Shown piece by piece: positions 17,365-26,531 of a stretch of 64,000 bases of DNA. The position numbers and the translations under genes were made by a program. The stretch's first letter is position 1, and the number at the start of each line of letters is the position of its first letter. A model generated the notes under the pieces. The model had not been told where the DNA came from. It worked only from the letters and a program-made list of their open reading frames with translations, and did no database searches. Origin of the DNA: HXMU1420-13 sp963691715 (GTDB taxonomy: Bacteria > Bacteroidota > Rhodothermia > Balneolales > Balneolaceae); the NCBI GenBank assembly GCA_963691715.1, contig OY829281.1, positions 1-64,000 on the forward strand. The letters run 5' to 3'.

Positions 17365-19281
17365 ATGCAAAATCGATGGTTTATTTTTATTCTTTTATTT
17401 TTAATGTTCGCCGCTTTATTCACTTTAGCTTTTCTTCAGTATAAATGGTTGGGAAGTGTAAGTGAGGCTGAGAAAGAACGCTTAGAAGAAAGTATTGCTG
17501 CATCAAGTGAAAATTTTGTAACAGACTTCAGTCAAGTTTTTAAAAACTTACAGAATAATTTTAGAATTCAATTAACTAAGGGCAACGTTGACATTACGTC
17601 AAAGATTAATGAACGATATATTCGATGGCGTACTAATTTTAATCATCATGAAGTATTAAAGGAGATACTTTTCATTAATGTTTCTGAAGATTTTAAAGAA
17701 GTTAAATACTTCACATATTATCCCACCAAGAGTAAGTTATCGGAAATTGATCCAGACTCTGCAACGCGATCTTGGGTAGAAAAAAATATTATCGTTGAAA
17801 GAGAGAATAGTTCGCGAATATCATTGAATACACTTCCTAAATTTAGGAAAGAAACATTCATGAAAATTCCCTTACAAAGGATAGATTTTTTTAATTCTGA
17901 AGCTGAAAAAGCCATTAAGCATTTAGTTTTTCAAATCAATAGGGATGATTTTAATGATTATATGCTTCTTAGAATCGACAACAACTATATAAAATCTACA
18001 TTAATCCCTGAAGTTGCAGCTAAATACTTCGGAGAATCTTTTGATGAGCAATATCAACTTTCGGTTTTAAAAACTGGGGATAATCCATTTGTCTTTTTTA
18101 ATTCACTACCCGAAATACTGCCAGAAAACCCTGATCATAATATAGAAATGAATCGGATGAATTTTTCAAATTTGATTTTTTTTGAAAATCAATTCAAAAT
18201 AGAAAATGAAAATCTGACGACAATAGATTCTACCTCGTTAAGCGTCTTAGGAATCAACTCGGAATCTAAAAATACCAGAATCAAAAGTATTTCTAGGTTC
18301 GACCAAAATTCCATATATGAAAGTGACACAAGTCTAAAGAGTATTGCGCAATTTAGCGTTGATATAACACCAAGCACCATTGATACTACATTTTCTGCTT
18401 CATTTATGACTGATATGAGTTCAGATAATTTGGAGTTATGGCTTTCATTTAAAGAAGGCTCCCTAGAAGCGTTTGTTCAAAAAACAAAAAGAGTAAATCT
18501 AGCAATAAGTTTTGGAATATTGAGTGTACTAGGTATTGGCTGTATAATAATTGTAATATTTGCTCAACGTCTAAAGGATTTAGCGGATAAACAAATGCTA
18601 TTCGTTACTGGGGTATCTCACGAATTAAGAACGCCAATTTCTGTAATACGATCTGCTGCAGAAAATCTAAGCGAAGGTGTAGTAACAAAAGAAGAGAGAA
18701 AAAAAGAGTACGCAAAATTAATGTTGAAAGAAGGGAAGCGACTAAGTGATATGGTAGATCAAATTATGGAGTTCTCTGGAATTCAATCAGGTCAGAGAAT
18801 ATATAATTTCAGTGATGTTGACATAGAAAACCTAATGAATAATATATTAAATGAGTTTAAGCCAATCTTTTTCGAGCATTCATTAACACTTGAATACATA
18901 AATATGGCAAAACTGAATGTTATAAGAGCAGACCAAAACGAATTGGTTGTTGCAATTTCAAATCTTATACAAAATGCCCTTAAGTTTGTTGGTAATTCTC
19001 AAAAAATCGTACTCAGAGTGGATGAAACAAGTTTTAAGTCTGGGTTAGCACTTAGAATTCAAGTTCAAGATTATGGTGTTGGCATCCCCAAAGATGAGCA
19101 AAAAGATGTTTTCAAACCTTTTTACAGAACTGAAAGATCAGTAAAGAATCAAATTAAAGGTAATGGAATTGGACTCAGTTTGGTGGAACGTATTGCTACA
19201 GTTCATCACGGAGCGGTTACATTAAAAAGTGAGGAAGGTAATGGATCTACATTCTCTATATTAATCCCTTATCATCTATGA
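17365..19281 (+). CDS. Sensor histidine kinase of the export module
   Basis: A 638-residue membrane histidine kinase. Transmembrane helix 1 covers about 5-27, an unrecognised periplasmic domain of some 350 residues follows, and helix 2 is at about 377-399. The HisKA domain starts soon after, with phospho-acceptor H419 in GVSHELRTPISV, and no HAMP domain is apparent between. The HATPase domain has NLIQNALKF (N box), DYGVGIP (G1) and GNGIGLSL (G2). The very large sensor domain implies an envelope signal. It overlaps the response-regulator gene by 4 bases (ATGA) and is divergent from the PDZ-NEW3-ABC operon, so it most likely controls that operon. Confidence 0.93.
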   Translation: MQNRWFIFILLFLMFAALFTLAFLQYKWLGSVSEAEKERLEESIAASSENFVTDFSQVFKNLQNNFRIQLTKGNVDITSKINERYIRWRTNFNHHEVLKEILFINVSEDFKEVKYFTYYPTKSKLSEIDPDSATRSWVEKNIIVERENSSRISLNTLPKFRKETFMKIPLQRIDFFNSEAEKAIKHLVFQINRDDFNDYMLLRIDNNYIKSTLIPEVAAKYFGESFDEQYQLSVLKTGDNPFVFFNSLPEILPENPDHNIEMNRMNFSNLIFFENQFKIENENLTTIDSTSLSVLGINSESKNTRIKSISRFDQNSIYESDTSLKSIAQFSVDITPSTIDTTFSASFMTDMSSDNLELWLSFKEGSLEAFVQKTKRVNLAISFGILSVLGIGCIIIVIFAQRLKDLADKQMLFVTGVSHELRTPISVIRSAAENLSEGVVTKEERKKEYAKLMLKEGKRLSDMVDQIMEFSGIQSGQRIYNFSDVDIENLMNNILNEFKPIFFEHSLTLEYINMAKLNVIRADQNELVVAISNLIQNALKFVGNSQKIVLRVDETSFKSGLALRIQVQDYGVGIPKDEQKDVFKPFYRTERSVKNQIKGNGIGLSLVERIATVHHGAVTLKSEEGNGSTFSILIPYHL

Positions 19282-19979
19282 GCAACTTAAATAGGGGGAA
19301 CATTTTACTTATTGAAGATGAAGATGGTTTAATAATGACCATACAGGATCGATTACAAGAAGAGAAGTTTTATGTAGAGACTGCTTCTGATGGTCAATTA
19401 GGATTTGAAAAAGCAAAAAATGGAACGTTCGATGTAATTATTTTGGATTTGATGTTGCCAAAAAAAGATGGACTTGAGGTGTGTAAGGAACTTCGAAAAT
19501 TAGAGATACACACTCCTATAATCATGCTCACCGCAAAAGGGCAGACTATAGATAAAGTTCTAGGTTTAAAACTTGGTGCCGATGATTACATGCAAAAACC
19601 GTTTGAAATGATGGAATTACTGGCTAGGGTTGAGGTGCAGCTGAGAAAAAAGAAAAATTCACTTCGCAAAGAAATACTTTCTGAAATTTCATTTGGCAAT
19701 ATTTCCATACATTTTAAAGAGATGAAGGTGTTAAAAAATGGAGAAAGCGTGGTACTTTCTGCAAAAGAATTTCAATTGCTACAATTTTTGGTTCAACATG
19801 AAAAAACTATATTAAGTAGAGACCAATTACTAAATGAAGTGTGGGGATATGATGCATTGCCATCAACTAGAACCGTAGATGTTCACATTGCATGGCTACG
19901 TCAAAAGCTAGAAGATGATAGTCGCCATCCAAAACACATAATCACTATTCATGGTTTTGGCTATAAATTTATTCGATAA
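19278..19979 (+). CDS. OmpR/PhoB-family response regulator
   Basis: A 233-residue response regulator. The receiver domain (about 7-120) has the acidic pocket EDED, phospho-acceptor D57 in VIILDLMLPKKDG, T/S in MLTAKGQ and K in QKPFE. The C-terminal winged helix (about 135-231) has FQLLQFLVQHE, LLNEVWGYD and STRTVDVHIAWLRQKLE. It is coupled to the kinase by a 4-base overlap. Its probable target is the divergent promoter region at 17213-17364, where direct repeats are found. It converges on the next gene with only 3 bases between the stop codons. Confidence 0.95.
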   Translation: MSNLNRGNILLIEDEDGLIMTIQDRLQEEKFYVETASDGQLGFEKAKNGTFDVIILDLMLPKKDGLEVCKELRKLEIHTPIIMLTAKGQTIDKVLGLKLGADDYMQKPFEMMELLARVEVQLRKKKNSLRKEILSEISFGNISIHFKEMKVLKNGESVVLSAKEFQLLQFLVQHEKTILSRDQLLNEVWGYDALPSTRTVDVHIAWLRQKLEDDSRHPKHIITIHGFGYKFIR

Positions 19980-19982
19980 TTG

Positions 19983-21803
19983 TTATCTAAAGTGAGATTG
20001 TGATCCTTGCATCACTTCTTTAAAAGTAAAGTCTAACATAAACCTACCTTTCGTATCCATAGTGTAGGTAGAGTCTAATTGTAATAACAGTGTTTCAATT
20101 AATTGCCATCCAATGGTATTTTTCTTACGAATTTCATCAATTATAAATCCAGGACCATCATCTTCATAATATACACGAATATGATCTCCTTGTTGGCTGA
20201 AATGGAGAGTAAGATGACCTTTAGTTGATGTAAATGCGTGTTTGATGGAATTTGTGAATAATTCGTTGATTAAAAGACCCAGCGGAACAGCCCTATTAAT
20301 GTTAATACGATCTACATCAAATTTAAGATCATAAAAAATATCACGCTCATCCGATATTGTATTTGATTGTAGTTTTTTTAATAATTTACGATAGTATTCT
20401 TTTGGATCGATGTGGCTGAAATCCATGTCTTGGTAGAGTTGTTCGTGTACCATAGCAATGGAATGAATCCGATTTCTAGCCTCAATGATAACTGACATGT
20501 CATGTTCGTTATCATCTTTTAGAGCTTGCAGTTCTAGTAATCCAGATACTATTGCTAGATTATTTTTTACTCTATGATGAATTTCTTGCAGTAAAATCTC
20601 TTTCTCTCTTAGAGCTGTTTCTAAGGTGTTACGATAATCTTCAAGTTCTGTGATATCGTTTGCTATAATCAATAAATCGGTGAGTTTTCCATATTTATCA
20701 AATAGTGGCCCAGCTGTAACATCAAGCCTAATGTTTTCTTCAAACCTATTTTTACGCGTTACTTGAAACTGTTTAGGTTTTTTGGTGATGCTAATGTCAT
20801 TGATTATATCTAGAAATTCCTCACGATTTTCATCAGATACCGTAGGAAGGTGTTTGTTAATAATCTCATCTTTAGTCCAACCATAGATATTTTCAGCTGC
20901 AGAATTCCAGAAATCGGTTACAATACCGTTAGGATCAATCTGAAAAATAGCTATAGGGGAAGATTGGATAAATGCACGCAGCTTGGAACTCAACTGCTTT
21001 GCTTCATTTTCTGCAGCTATGCGTTTAGTAATGTCCATGGTGATGGAATCACAAATTAAAGTGCCATCTTCTAATATTTGTGGAGTTCCATATCCTTGTA
21101 GATAGCCTATTTCATTATTGGTAGTGTAGTATCTAAAGATATGGTCCCAAGGTTCTAGTGTTTCAGCTGAATATTCTAAACAAGTTTTTAAACCTATAAT
21201 ATCATCTTCATGAAATTTCGACCAAATCAACAATGAATCTTTAAGTGCATCTTCTTTTTTTATTCCATAAAGGTCTTCTACACTATCACTGATGAATAAA
21301 ATATCAGATGTTCCATCTGGATTTATTCTGTATCGAGCAACTACACCTTGAATTCTTGTAGTGATATTTTTTATGTAATACTCTTTATCAATGCTCCCTG
21401 GTTTCTGATCATGATGACTTTGGTTAGAGTTATTTTTCACATCTTTTGATACATCATTTGGGTTTTTTTCAATAAAAAGTCCCACTCCAAATTGTTCATC
21501 CTTATCATGTATTAGATGGCCTTCAAATACAAGATGTAAAATTTTATCTTCAGTAGAAATAAATGATAATTCCGTTTTTGAAAGAGAACCATTCTTGAAG
21601 AGATCAGCTAATAGATCGACACCCACTTTTTTATTTGGAAATAAATCAATGAAATTTTTTTCTTCTCTAAATCCACCAATTCCACAAAAAATATTTTTGA
21701 ATGCGTCATTCGTAAAAAGAATTTGTGCATTCTTGTCTACAATAAAGCAACCAATAAAGCTACTCTGTTGCACAAAATCACTAATATGATTATTGAAATT
21801 CAA
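19983..21803 (-). CDS. PAS-domain histidine kinase, HisKA_2 type
   Basis: A 606-residue soluble sensor kinase. Three PAS-like regions are visible: about 5-115 (IGCFIVDKNAQILFTND), about 145-270 (RYRINPDGTSDILFISD, PAS_3-like, ending in a PAC segment with ITKRIAAE) and about 275-390 (FQIDPNGIVTDFWNSAAENI). A short coiled coil leads to HisKA_2 with EIHHRVKNNLAIVSGLLELQ (H409/H410). The HATPase domain has NELFTNSIKHAF and DDGPGF. HisKA_2 kinases often act in blue-light, redox or general stress signalling. No transmembrane helix and no adjacent regulator gene in the same direction are seen, so the partner is unknown. Confidence 0.88.
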   Translation of the reverse strand: MNFNNHISDFVQQSSFIGCFIVDKNAQILFTNDAFKNIFCGIGGFREEKNFIDLFPNKKVGVDLLADLFKNGSLSKTELSFISTEDKILHLVFEGHLIHDKDEQFGVGLFIEKNPNDVSKDVKNNSNQSHHDQKPGSIDKEYYIKNITTRIQGVVARYRINPDGTSDILFISDSVEDLYGIKKEDALKDSLLIWSKFHEDDIIGLKTCLEYSAETLEPWDHIFRYYTTNNEIGYLQGYGTPQILEDGTLICDSITMDITKRIAAENEAKQLSSKLRAFIQSSPIAIFQIDPNGIVTDFWNSAAENIYGWTKDEIINKHLPTVSDENREEFLDIINDISITKKPKQFQVTRKNRFEENIRLDVTAGPLFDKYGKLTDLLIIANDITELEDYRNTLETALREKEILLQEIHHRVKNNLAIVSGLLELQALKDDNEHDMSVIIEARNRIHSIAMVHEQLYQDMDFSHIDPKEYYRKLLKKLQSNTISDERDIFYDLKFDVDRININRAVPLGLLINELFTNSIKHAFTSTKGHLTLHFSQQGDHIRVYYEDDGPGFIIDEIRKKNTIGWQLIETLLLQLDSTYTMDTKGRFMLDFTFKEVMQGSQSHFR

Positions 21804-21913
21804 ACAGTAATTCTCCCAAATTGATAAATAGTTTTTTCGATGAATAGTGATTTTTCCAAAATAATCATTTCTCTTAAAATATAATTCAATTTAATAATTA
21901 TTGGCTTTAAGTT

Positions 21914-23260
21914 TTGATTCTATCAAACAATGTGCTAGACTTCAAAACTTTAAAAAAATATTATACGTTGCAGATACCAAAAAATCACACCACCACAAAT
22001 AATAAATCAAAAGGATTATTTTCCTGGGCTCTCTATGATTGGGCAAATAGTTCTTACTTTGTAATTATTCAAACCTTTGTTTTTGCGGCATATTTTGCAG
22101 AAACCATTGCCGAAAATGTTGAAATTGGTACCGCTCAATGGGGAAATATGATTGGTTTTGCAGGTATTTTTATTGCGATCACAGCTCCTTTCTTCGGGGC
22201 CATTGCTGATCAAGCAGGGAAACGTAAACCTTGGATCGCTTTTTTTACAATTGTATGTGTTATTGGAAGCGGACTATTGTGGTTTGCAAAACCTGATCCA
22301 AGTTCTCTTATATTGGCTTTATCATTAGGGTTTATTTCTACCATAGCTGCTGAATTAGTCTATATCTTCTACAATGCAATGCTTCCAGACTTGGTTCACC
22401 CTTCAAAAATCGGTAGATGGAGTGGATGGGGTTGGGGAATGGGCTATGCTGGCGGATTGGCATGTTTGTTGGTTGCATTATATGCATTTATTGAAACCGA
22501 TGGTTTTTGGCTTGGCTTAAATCCTGAATTTGCAGAGCCAGTTAGAGCTACATTTATTTTAACTGCTGTTTGGTATGCCATATTCAGTTTACCACTATTT
22601 TTTCGGACACCAGATGTTCCATCCAAAAATAAAAAGATGAGTACGTCAATAAGAGATGGTTTGACTCAACTAAAACAGTCGTTTAAAGAAGTAAAAAAAT
22701 ACAAGCAAATTGTTAAATTTTTGATTGCAAGAATGTTTTATAACGATGCTATTGTCACTATCTATGCGATGGGAGGAATATATGCTGCAGGTACTTTTAA
22801 TATGGAACCTTCTGAAATTTTAATTTTTGGTGTGGGGTTAAATTTAACCGCAGGAATAGGTTCTGCTTTATTCGCATGGATTGATGACAAATCAGGTAGT
22901 AAATTTACTATCCTATTTTCATTAGTTGGTGTAGCAATACCCATCATTGCAGTTATCTTCACAAAAAGCTCATTTTGGTTTATAATTTGGGGGTTAATGC
23001 TTGGATTATTTTTCGGGCCAAATCAATCTTCTTCAAGAGCATTTATGGCAAGAATTGCGCCTGATGAATTAAAAACACAAATGTTTGGCCTATTAGCCTT
23101 TTCAGGGAAAGCAACGGCTTGGGCTGGTACTATTTTATTTGGATTATTTACTCTCTTATTTGGAACTCAACAAGCTGGCATGGTGGTAATTTTAATCCTT
23201 CTGGTTATCGGTTTTTTAATTATGCTTAGCGTAAAAGATGAAGCAACACAAGTGGTATAA
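21914..23260 (+). CDS. UMF1-family MFS transporter (Atg22-like)
   Basis: Up to 448 residues with about 12 transmembrane helices. The family's N-terminal signature GLFSWALYDWANSSYF is present, and helix 2 to 3 shows FFGAIADQAGKRKPW. It is a secondary transporter of the UMF1/vacuole-effluxer group; bacterial substrates are unknown. The start is uncertain: there is no ATG before the signature, so TTG at 21914, GTG at 21932 or TTG at 21968 must serve. The last gives the shortest leader and best matches the family. The PH-domain pair starts 5 bases downstream. Confidence 0.88.
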   Translation: MILSNNVLDFKTLKKYYTLQIPKNHTTTNNKSKGLFSWALYDWANSSYFVIIQTFVFAAYFAETIAENVEIGTAQWGNMIGFAGIFIAITAPFFGAIADQAGKRKPWIAFFTIVCVIGSGLLWFAKPDPSSLILALSLGFISTIAAELVYIFYNAMLPDLVHPSKIGRWSGWGWGMGYAGGLACLLVALYAFIETDGFWLGLNPEFAEPVRATFILTAVWYAIFSLPLFFRTPDVPSKNKKMSTSIRDGLTQLKQSFKEVKKYKQIVKFLIARMFYNDAIVTIYAMGGIYAAGTFNMEPSEILIFGVGLNLTAGIGSALFAWIDDKSGSKFTILFSLVGVAIPIIAVIFTKSSFWFIIWGLMLGLFFGPNQSSSRAFMARIAPDELKTQMFGLLAFSGKATAWAGTILFGLFTLLFGTQQAGMVVILILLVIGFLIMLSVKDEATQVV

Positions 23261-23265
23261 AAACT

Positions 23266-23757
23266 ATGCTTAAGACGAGCGAATTACCTTCATTAAGAAT
23301 CCATGAAAATTCAATAAAAGCATGGAAACTCACAGGCTTTATTTGGGGATGGTCGTTGTACCTGCTGCCTGCTTTTTTAATATATATGTTCATTACAGAG
23401 GAAGATTTTAACCCATGGTATATTTTAATTTCCATGGTTATTGTAGTGACTTTGCATCTTTTAATGACCATAATATTTCCAAAAATTAGATGGAAAAGAT
23501 GGAGATATGAAGTAGATGAAAAAGGAGTGGATTTACAACGGGGCATTATTATAACCAAACGAACAATAATACCAATAAATAGAATACAGCATGTTGATAC
23601 TGAACAGGGGCCAATTTATCGTAAATATGGCCTTTCGTCTATCAGTTTATCAACAGCTGCAACAACGCATCAAATTCCAGCTTTGGACGATGAAACAGCT
23701 AATGCACTACGAAACATGATTTCAGAACTTGTAAGAAAAGTAAAAGAAGATGTTTGA
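23266..23757 (+). CDS. Membrane protein with bPH2 domain (YdbS-like)
   Basis: 163 residues with two transmembrane helices (about 24-45 and 52-72) followed by a bacterial PH domain of the bPH2/DUF304 type (about 80-150), including the conserved VDLQRGIIITKRTIIPINRI and the downstream IQHVDTEQGPIYRKYGL. It overlaps the next gene by 8 bases, and the pair matches the ydbS-ydbT arrangement of many bacteria. YdbS/YdbT are membrane proteins of unclear function. Confidence 0.88.
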   Translation: MLKTSELPSLRIHENSIKAWKLTGFIWGWSLYLLPAFLIYMFITEEDFNPWYILISMVIVVTLHLLMTIIFPKIRWKRWRYEVDEKGVDLQRGIIITKRTIIPINRIQHVDTEQGPIYRKYGLSSISLSTAATTHQIPALDDETANALRNMISELVRKVKEDV

Positions 23758-25156
23758 GTTTCGACGACAACATCCAGTTGCGGCCGTTTCACAGCTATTT
23801 GAGGGATTAAAACAAAACATTATTCCTTTGATAATATTTTTGATAGCAGGTTCAAGGAATTCAAATGAATACTTTTGGATAATTATTACCCTAGGTCTAA
23901 TTTCAAGTTTTATTTTAGGAATTGTTAGTTGGTATAGGTTTACTTTTCGAATCTATGAAGATGAACTTCAAATCAACAAAGGTATTTTTGTTAGGAAAAA
24001 ACTTTTCTTGAAAAAAGATAAAATTCAAGTAATTGACATTACAGAGGGTATAATACAACGAATTTTTGGATTGGTACAAGTTGAAATAAAAACAGCTGGA
24101 GGAGGCACTGAAAAGGCTACAATTAGTGCTATTACCAAAGAGGAAGCTTCAGATTTACGATCTATTTTAAGAGATTTTGGAATAACGGAAAGTGATGTTC
24201 CAATAATGGAGGATTCAAAGAATAATCAAATGCATGTCTGGAAATTATCCAATAGAAATTTATTTCTGGCAGCACTTACCTCCGGAAATTTTGGAGTTAT
24301 TGCTTCTATTTTAGGAGTAGTTTCTGGACAATTAGATCAATTTATTACCGACGAAAGTCTAGAATATATAGCGTCCATATTACCTGGATATAGCCAACTT
24401 TCGACCATGCTTTGGCTTGTCACAATCATCTTTATTATATCCTATTTATTATCATTCTTAGGAGTTATTCTTAGGTATAGCGATTTTAGAATAGAGAAAA
24501 AAGAAAATGAATTACTGATTACAAGTGGCTTGTTAGAACGAAAACAAATAACCGTACCTTTCGATAGGATACAAGCATTCCGATATGTGGAAGGTATTCT
24601 ACGCCAACCTTTTGGATATGGAATGCTTTATGTTGAAAGTGCAGGGTTTGAGCAAAAAGAAAAGGATAGATCTATTGTACTTCTACCTTTTGCACAAAAA
24701 GATTTTCTTCTATTATTTTTAAATAATTTTATTGGCGAGCTTGAAAAGCCAGATAATGTAATCAGGCCGCCTGAACGATCATTTTTTAGATATATTCGCC
24801 GCTCAAATTATTGGGTGATTGTATTAGTTCCAATCATTTGGCTTTTATGGGATAATGCATGGGTACTATTTTTACTAGTAGTGCCATGTTCTTTGTTTGG
24901 ATGGCTTGAATTTAATGATGCAGAGATAAGAGTTGGAAAAAAGATAATACACTTACAGTATCGTGTGTTGGCAAAAACTACTGCCATAATTAAACAAAAC
25001 AGAATACAATCAAGTGAATTAACAATAAATCCATTTCAATCCAGAAAAAAGCTCGCTAATATTCACTTAACTTCCGCCTCTGGTGCAGGTGGTAGAAAAT
25101 TTTCAATTAATGATATCGATACTCAAGAAGCTGAACAGATTCTAAAGTGGGCATAA
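23750..25156 (+). CDS. Membrane protein with repeated bPH2 domains (YdbT-like)
   Basis: A 468-residue partner of the preceding gene. It has several transmembrane helices (about 25-43, 47-65, 165-185, 220-245 and 355-395) and three bPH2-type segments: about 70-140 (ELQINKGIFVRKKLFLKKDKI), about 250-320 (LLITSGLLERKQITVPFDRI) and a final one at about 395-468 (IIKQNRIQSSELTINPFQ). The triple repeat is the usual YdbT plan. The role is unknown; these proteins are sometimes linked to envelope stress resistance. Confidence 0.87.
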   Translation: MFEFRRQHPVAAVSQLFEGLKQNIIPLIIFLIAGSRNSNEYFWIIITLGLISSFILGIVSWYRFTFRIYEDELQINKGIFVRKKLFLKKDKIQVIDITEGIIQRIFGLVQVEIKTAGGGTEKATISAITKEEASDLRSILRDFGITESDVPIMEDSKNNQMHVWKLSNRNLFLAALTSGNFGVIASILGVVSGQLDQFITDESLEYIASILPGYSQLSTMLWLVTIIFIISYLLSFLGVILRYSDFRIEKKENELLITSGLLERKQITVPFDRIQAFRYVEGILRQPFGYGMLYVESAGFEQKEKDRSIVLLPFAQKDFLLLFLNNFIGELEKPDNVIRPPERSFFRYIRRSNYWVIVLVPIIWLLWDNAWVLFLLVVPCSLFGWLEFNDAEIRVGKKIIHLQYRVLAKTTAIIKQNRIQSSELTINPFQSRKKLANIHLTSASGAGGRKFSINDIDTQEAEQILKWA

Positions 25157-25306
25157 ATTATCAATCAAGTACAGAGTAATCCTTTAAACCTTAAAGCACA
25201 GTTTTATAACACATAAAAATAAAAGTAGTTTATTAGCTATTATCTCTCACATAATATCTACTTAACATGATATTTTTACATTTTATCAAATCCTAAAAAG
25301 TTAAGT

Positions 25307-25717
25307 ATGAAAATTTTAGTTCTCTGTACCGGAAATAGTTGTAGAAGTCAAATGATGCATGGTTGGCTAAAAATTATTGGTGGAAACAACGTTTTAGTAA
25401 AAAGTGCAGGAATCGAAACGCATGGTGTAAATAAAACAACCATCAAAGTGATGAAAGAAGTAAATGTGGATATATCAAATCATACTTCAAATCATATAGA
25501 TGAATATATGAGGGAACAATTCGATTCAATTATAACGGTGTGTGATCATGCGAAAGAAAGTTGTCCTGTATTTCCGAGCACAGCAGAACAAATACATCAT
25601 AATTTCAACGACCCCTCTAAAATGACTGGTTCGAATGAACAGGTTTTTAATGAATTCCGAAAAGTGAGGGACGAAATTAAAGTATTTGCAGAGGAATTCC
25701 TCTCCAAAAGGTTGTGA
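25307..25717 (+). CDS. arsC: Arsenate reductase, thioredoxin-coupled ArsC type
   Basis: A 136-residue protein of the low-molecular-weight phosphatase fold. The P-loop CTGNSCRS has C7 and R13, and the redox cascade cysteines are C79 and C86 in TVCDHAKESCP, matching the Cys10/Cys82/Cys89 set of the plasmid pI258 enzyme. The Asp general acid is in NDPSK. It reduces arsenate to arsenite using thioredoxin. It stands alone without ArsR, ArsB or Acr3 beside it, so arsenite efflux would have to be encoded elsewhere. The family also contains phosphotyrosine phosphatases, but the three cysteines favour ArsC. Confidence 0.88.
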   Translation: MKILVLCTGNSCRSQMMHGWLKIIGGNNVLVKSAGIETHGVNKTTIKVMKEVNVDISNHTSNHIDEYMREQFDSIITVCDHAKESCPVFPSTAEQIHHNFNDPSKMTGSNEQVFNEFRKVRDEIKVFAEEFLSKRL

Positions 25718-25790
25718 GCTACTATAAGGGGGACAGGGTGGAAATTTTATTTCTGGCATAAAAAATATACATTCCCAGAAATACTAACTA

Positions 25791-26531
25791 TTGAATATGG
25801 AACTTAATCCAGTTTTAGAAGACGCATTTACAATTCCAATTAAGGATGGATACGCTAGATTATTATTAAAGCTACAATTTATACAATGCCAAATTGAAAA
25901 TAGTGCACCAGACTTTATTAACGTAGAAGAAGATGAAGTTTCTTTGTCAATTAGTCCTGCTCCAGGAATAAAAAAATCCGCCCCAACCTTCAAAAGAGCG
26001 TTTCCAGTTGATTTAGACGTTTATGATCCGAGTGGAAATAAAGCAACCTTTAAGTTTAATCCAGAATCTGTTTGGTTTGATATTGAAATTAATCTAGTTA
26101 AAGAAATTTGGTTTTCAGATTTTACGTTTAATTTAGAGGGCAAAAATAATAGATATCTAACCTATTACATTTCTTCTTTGAATCATCAAATTGAATGGCT
26201 TCAACCTGAATTGAAAACAGGGCAAATTCAAAGTATGGGAGTTTATTCTAAAAAATTTAAGCCACACAAAGTATTCACAAAAGAAAATTTTTCTACCAAA
26301 GAGGTTCTGCGTTGCGCTGATATGATTGGTAGATCCGCAAAAAAAATAGATCTGAGAACAGGCGGAGCATATGTCAAATTTAATACCGATGGAGGGCGCT
26401 TAGAGCCTTTAATAATTGGCATAAGCGAAAAGCTGGGCTATATAGTTGAACCACTTGATAAAGATACAATCCTTGCAATGGAAGATGACGGAAAAAATGT
26501 TAGCCATGCAATTTACTTACAAAAACTCTAA
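25791..26531 (+). CDS. Conserved-looking protein of unknown function
   Basis: 246 residues, or 244 if the second ATG (25797) is used. There is no signal peptide or membrane helix. The first half is beta-rich with the segments KSAPTFKRAFPVDLDVYDPSG and FKFNPESVWFDIEINLVKEI (given within the 20-residue limit as APTFKRAFPVDLDVYD and ESVWFDIEINLVKEI). The second half has helical and strand segments ending DDGKNVSHAIYLQKL. I do not recognise a family. It follows the arsenate reductase by 73 bases and overlaps the convergent propeller gene by 4 bases. Confidence 0.7.
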   Translation: MNMELNPVLEDAFTIPIKDGYARLLLKLQFIQCQIENSAPDFINVEEDEVSLSISPAPGIKKSAPTFKRAFPVDLDVYDPSGNKATFKFNPESVWFDIEINLVKEIWFSDFTFNLEGKNNRYLTYYISSLNHQIEWLQPELKTGQIQSMGVYSKKFKPHKVFTKENFSTKEVLRCADMIGRSAKKIDLRTGGAYVKFNTDGGRLEPLIIGISEKLGYIVEPLDKDTILAMEDDGKNVSHAIYLQKL

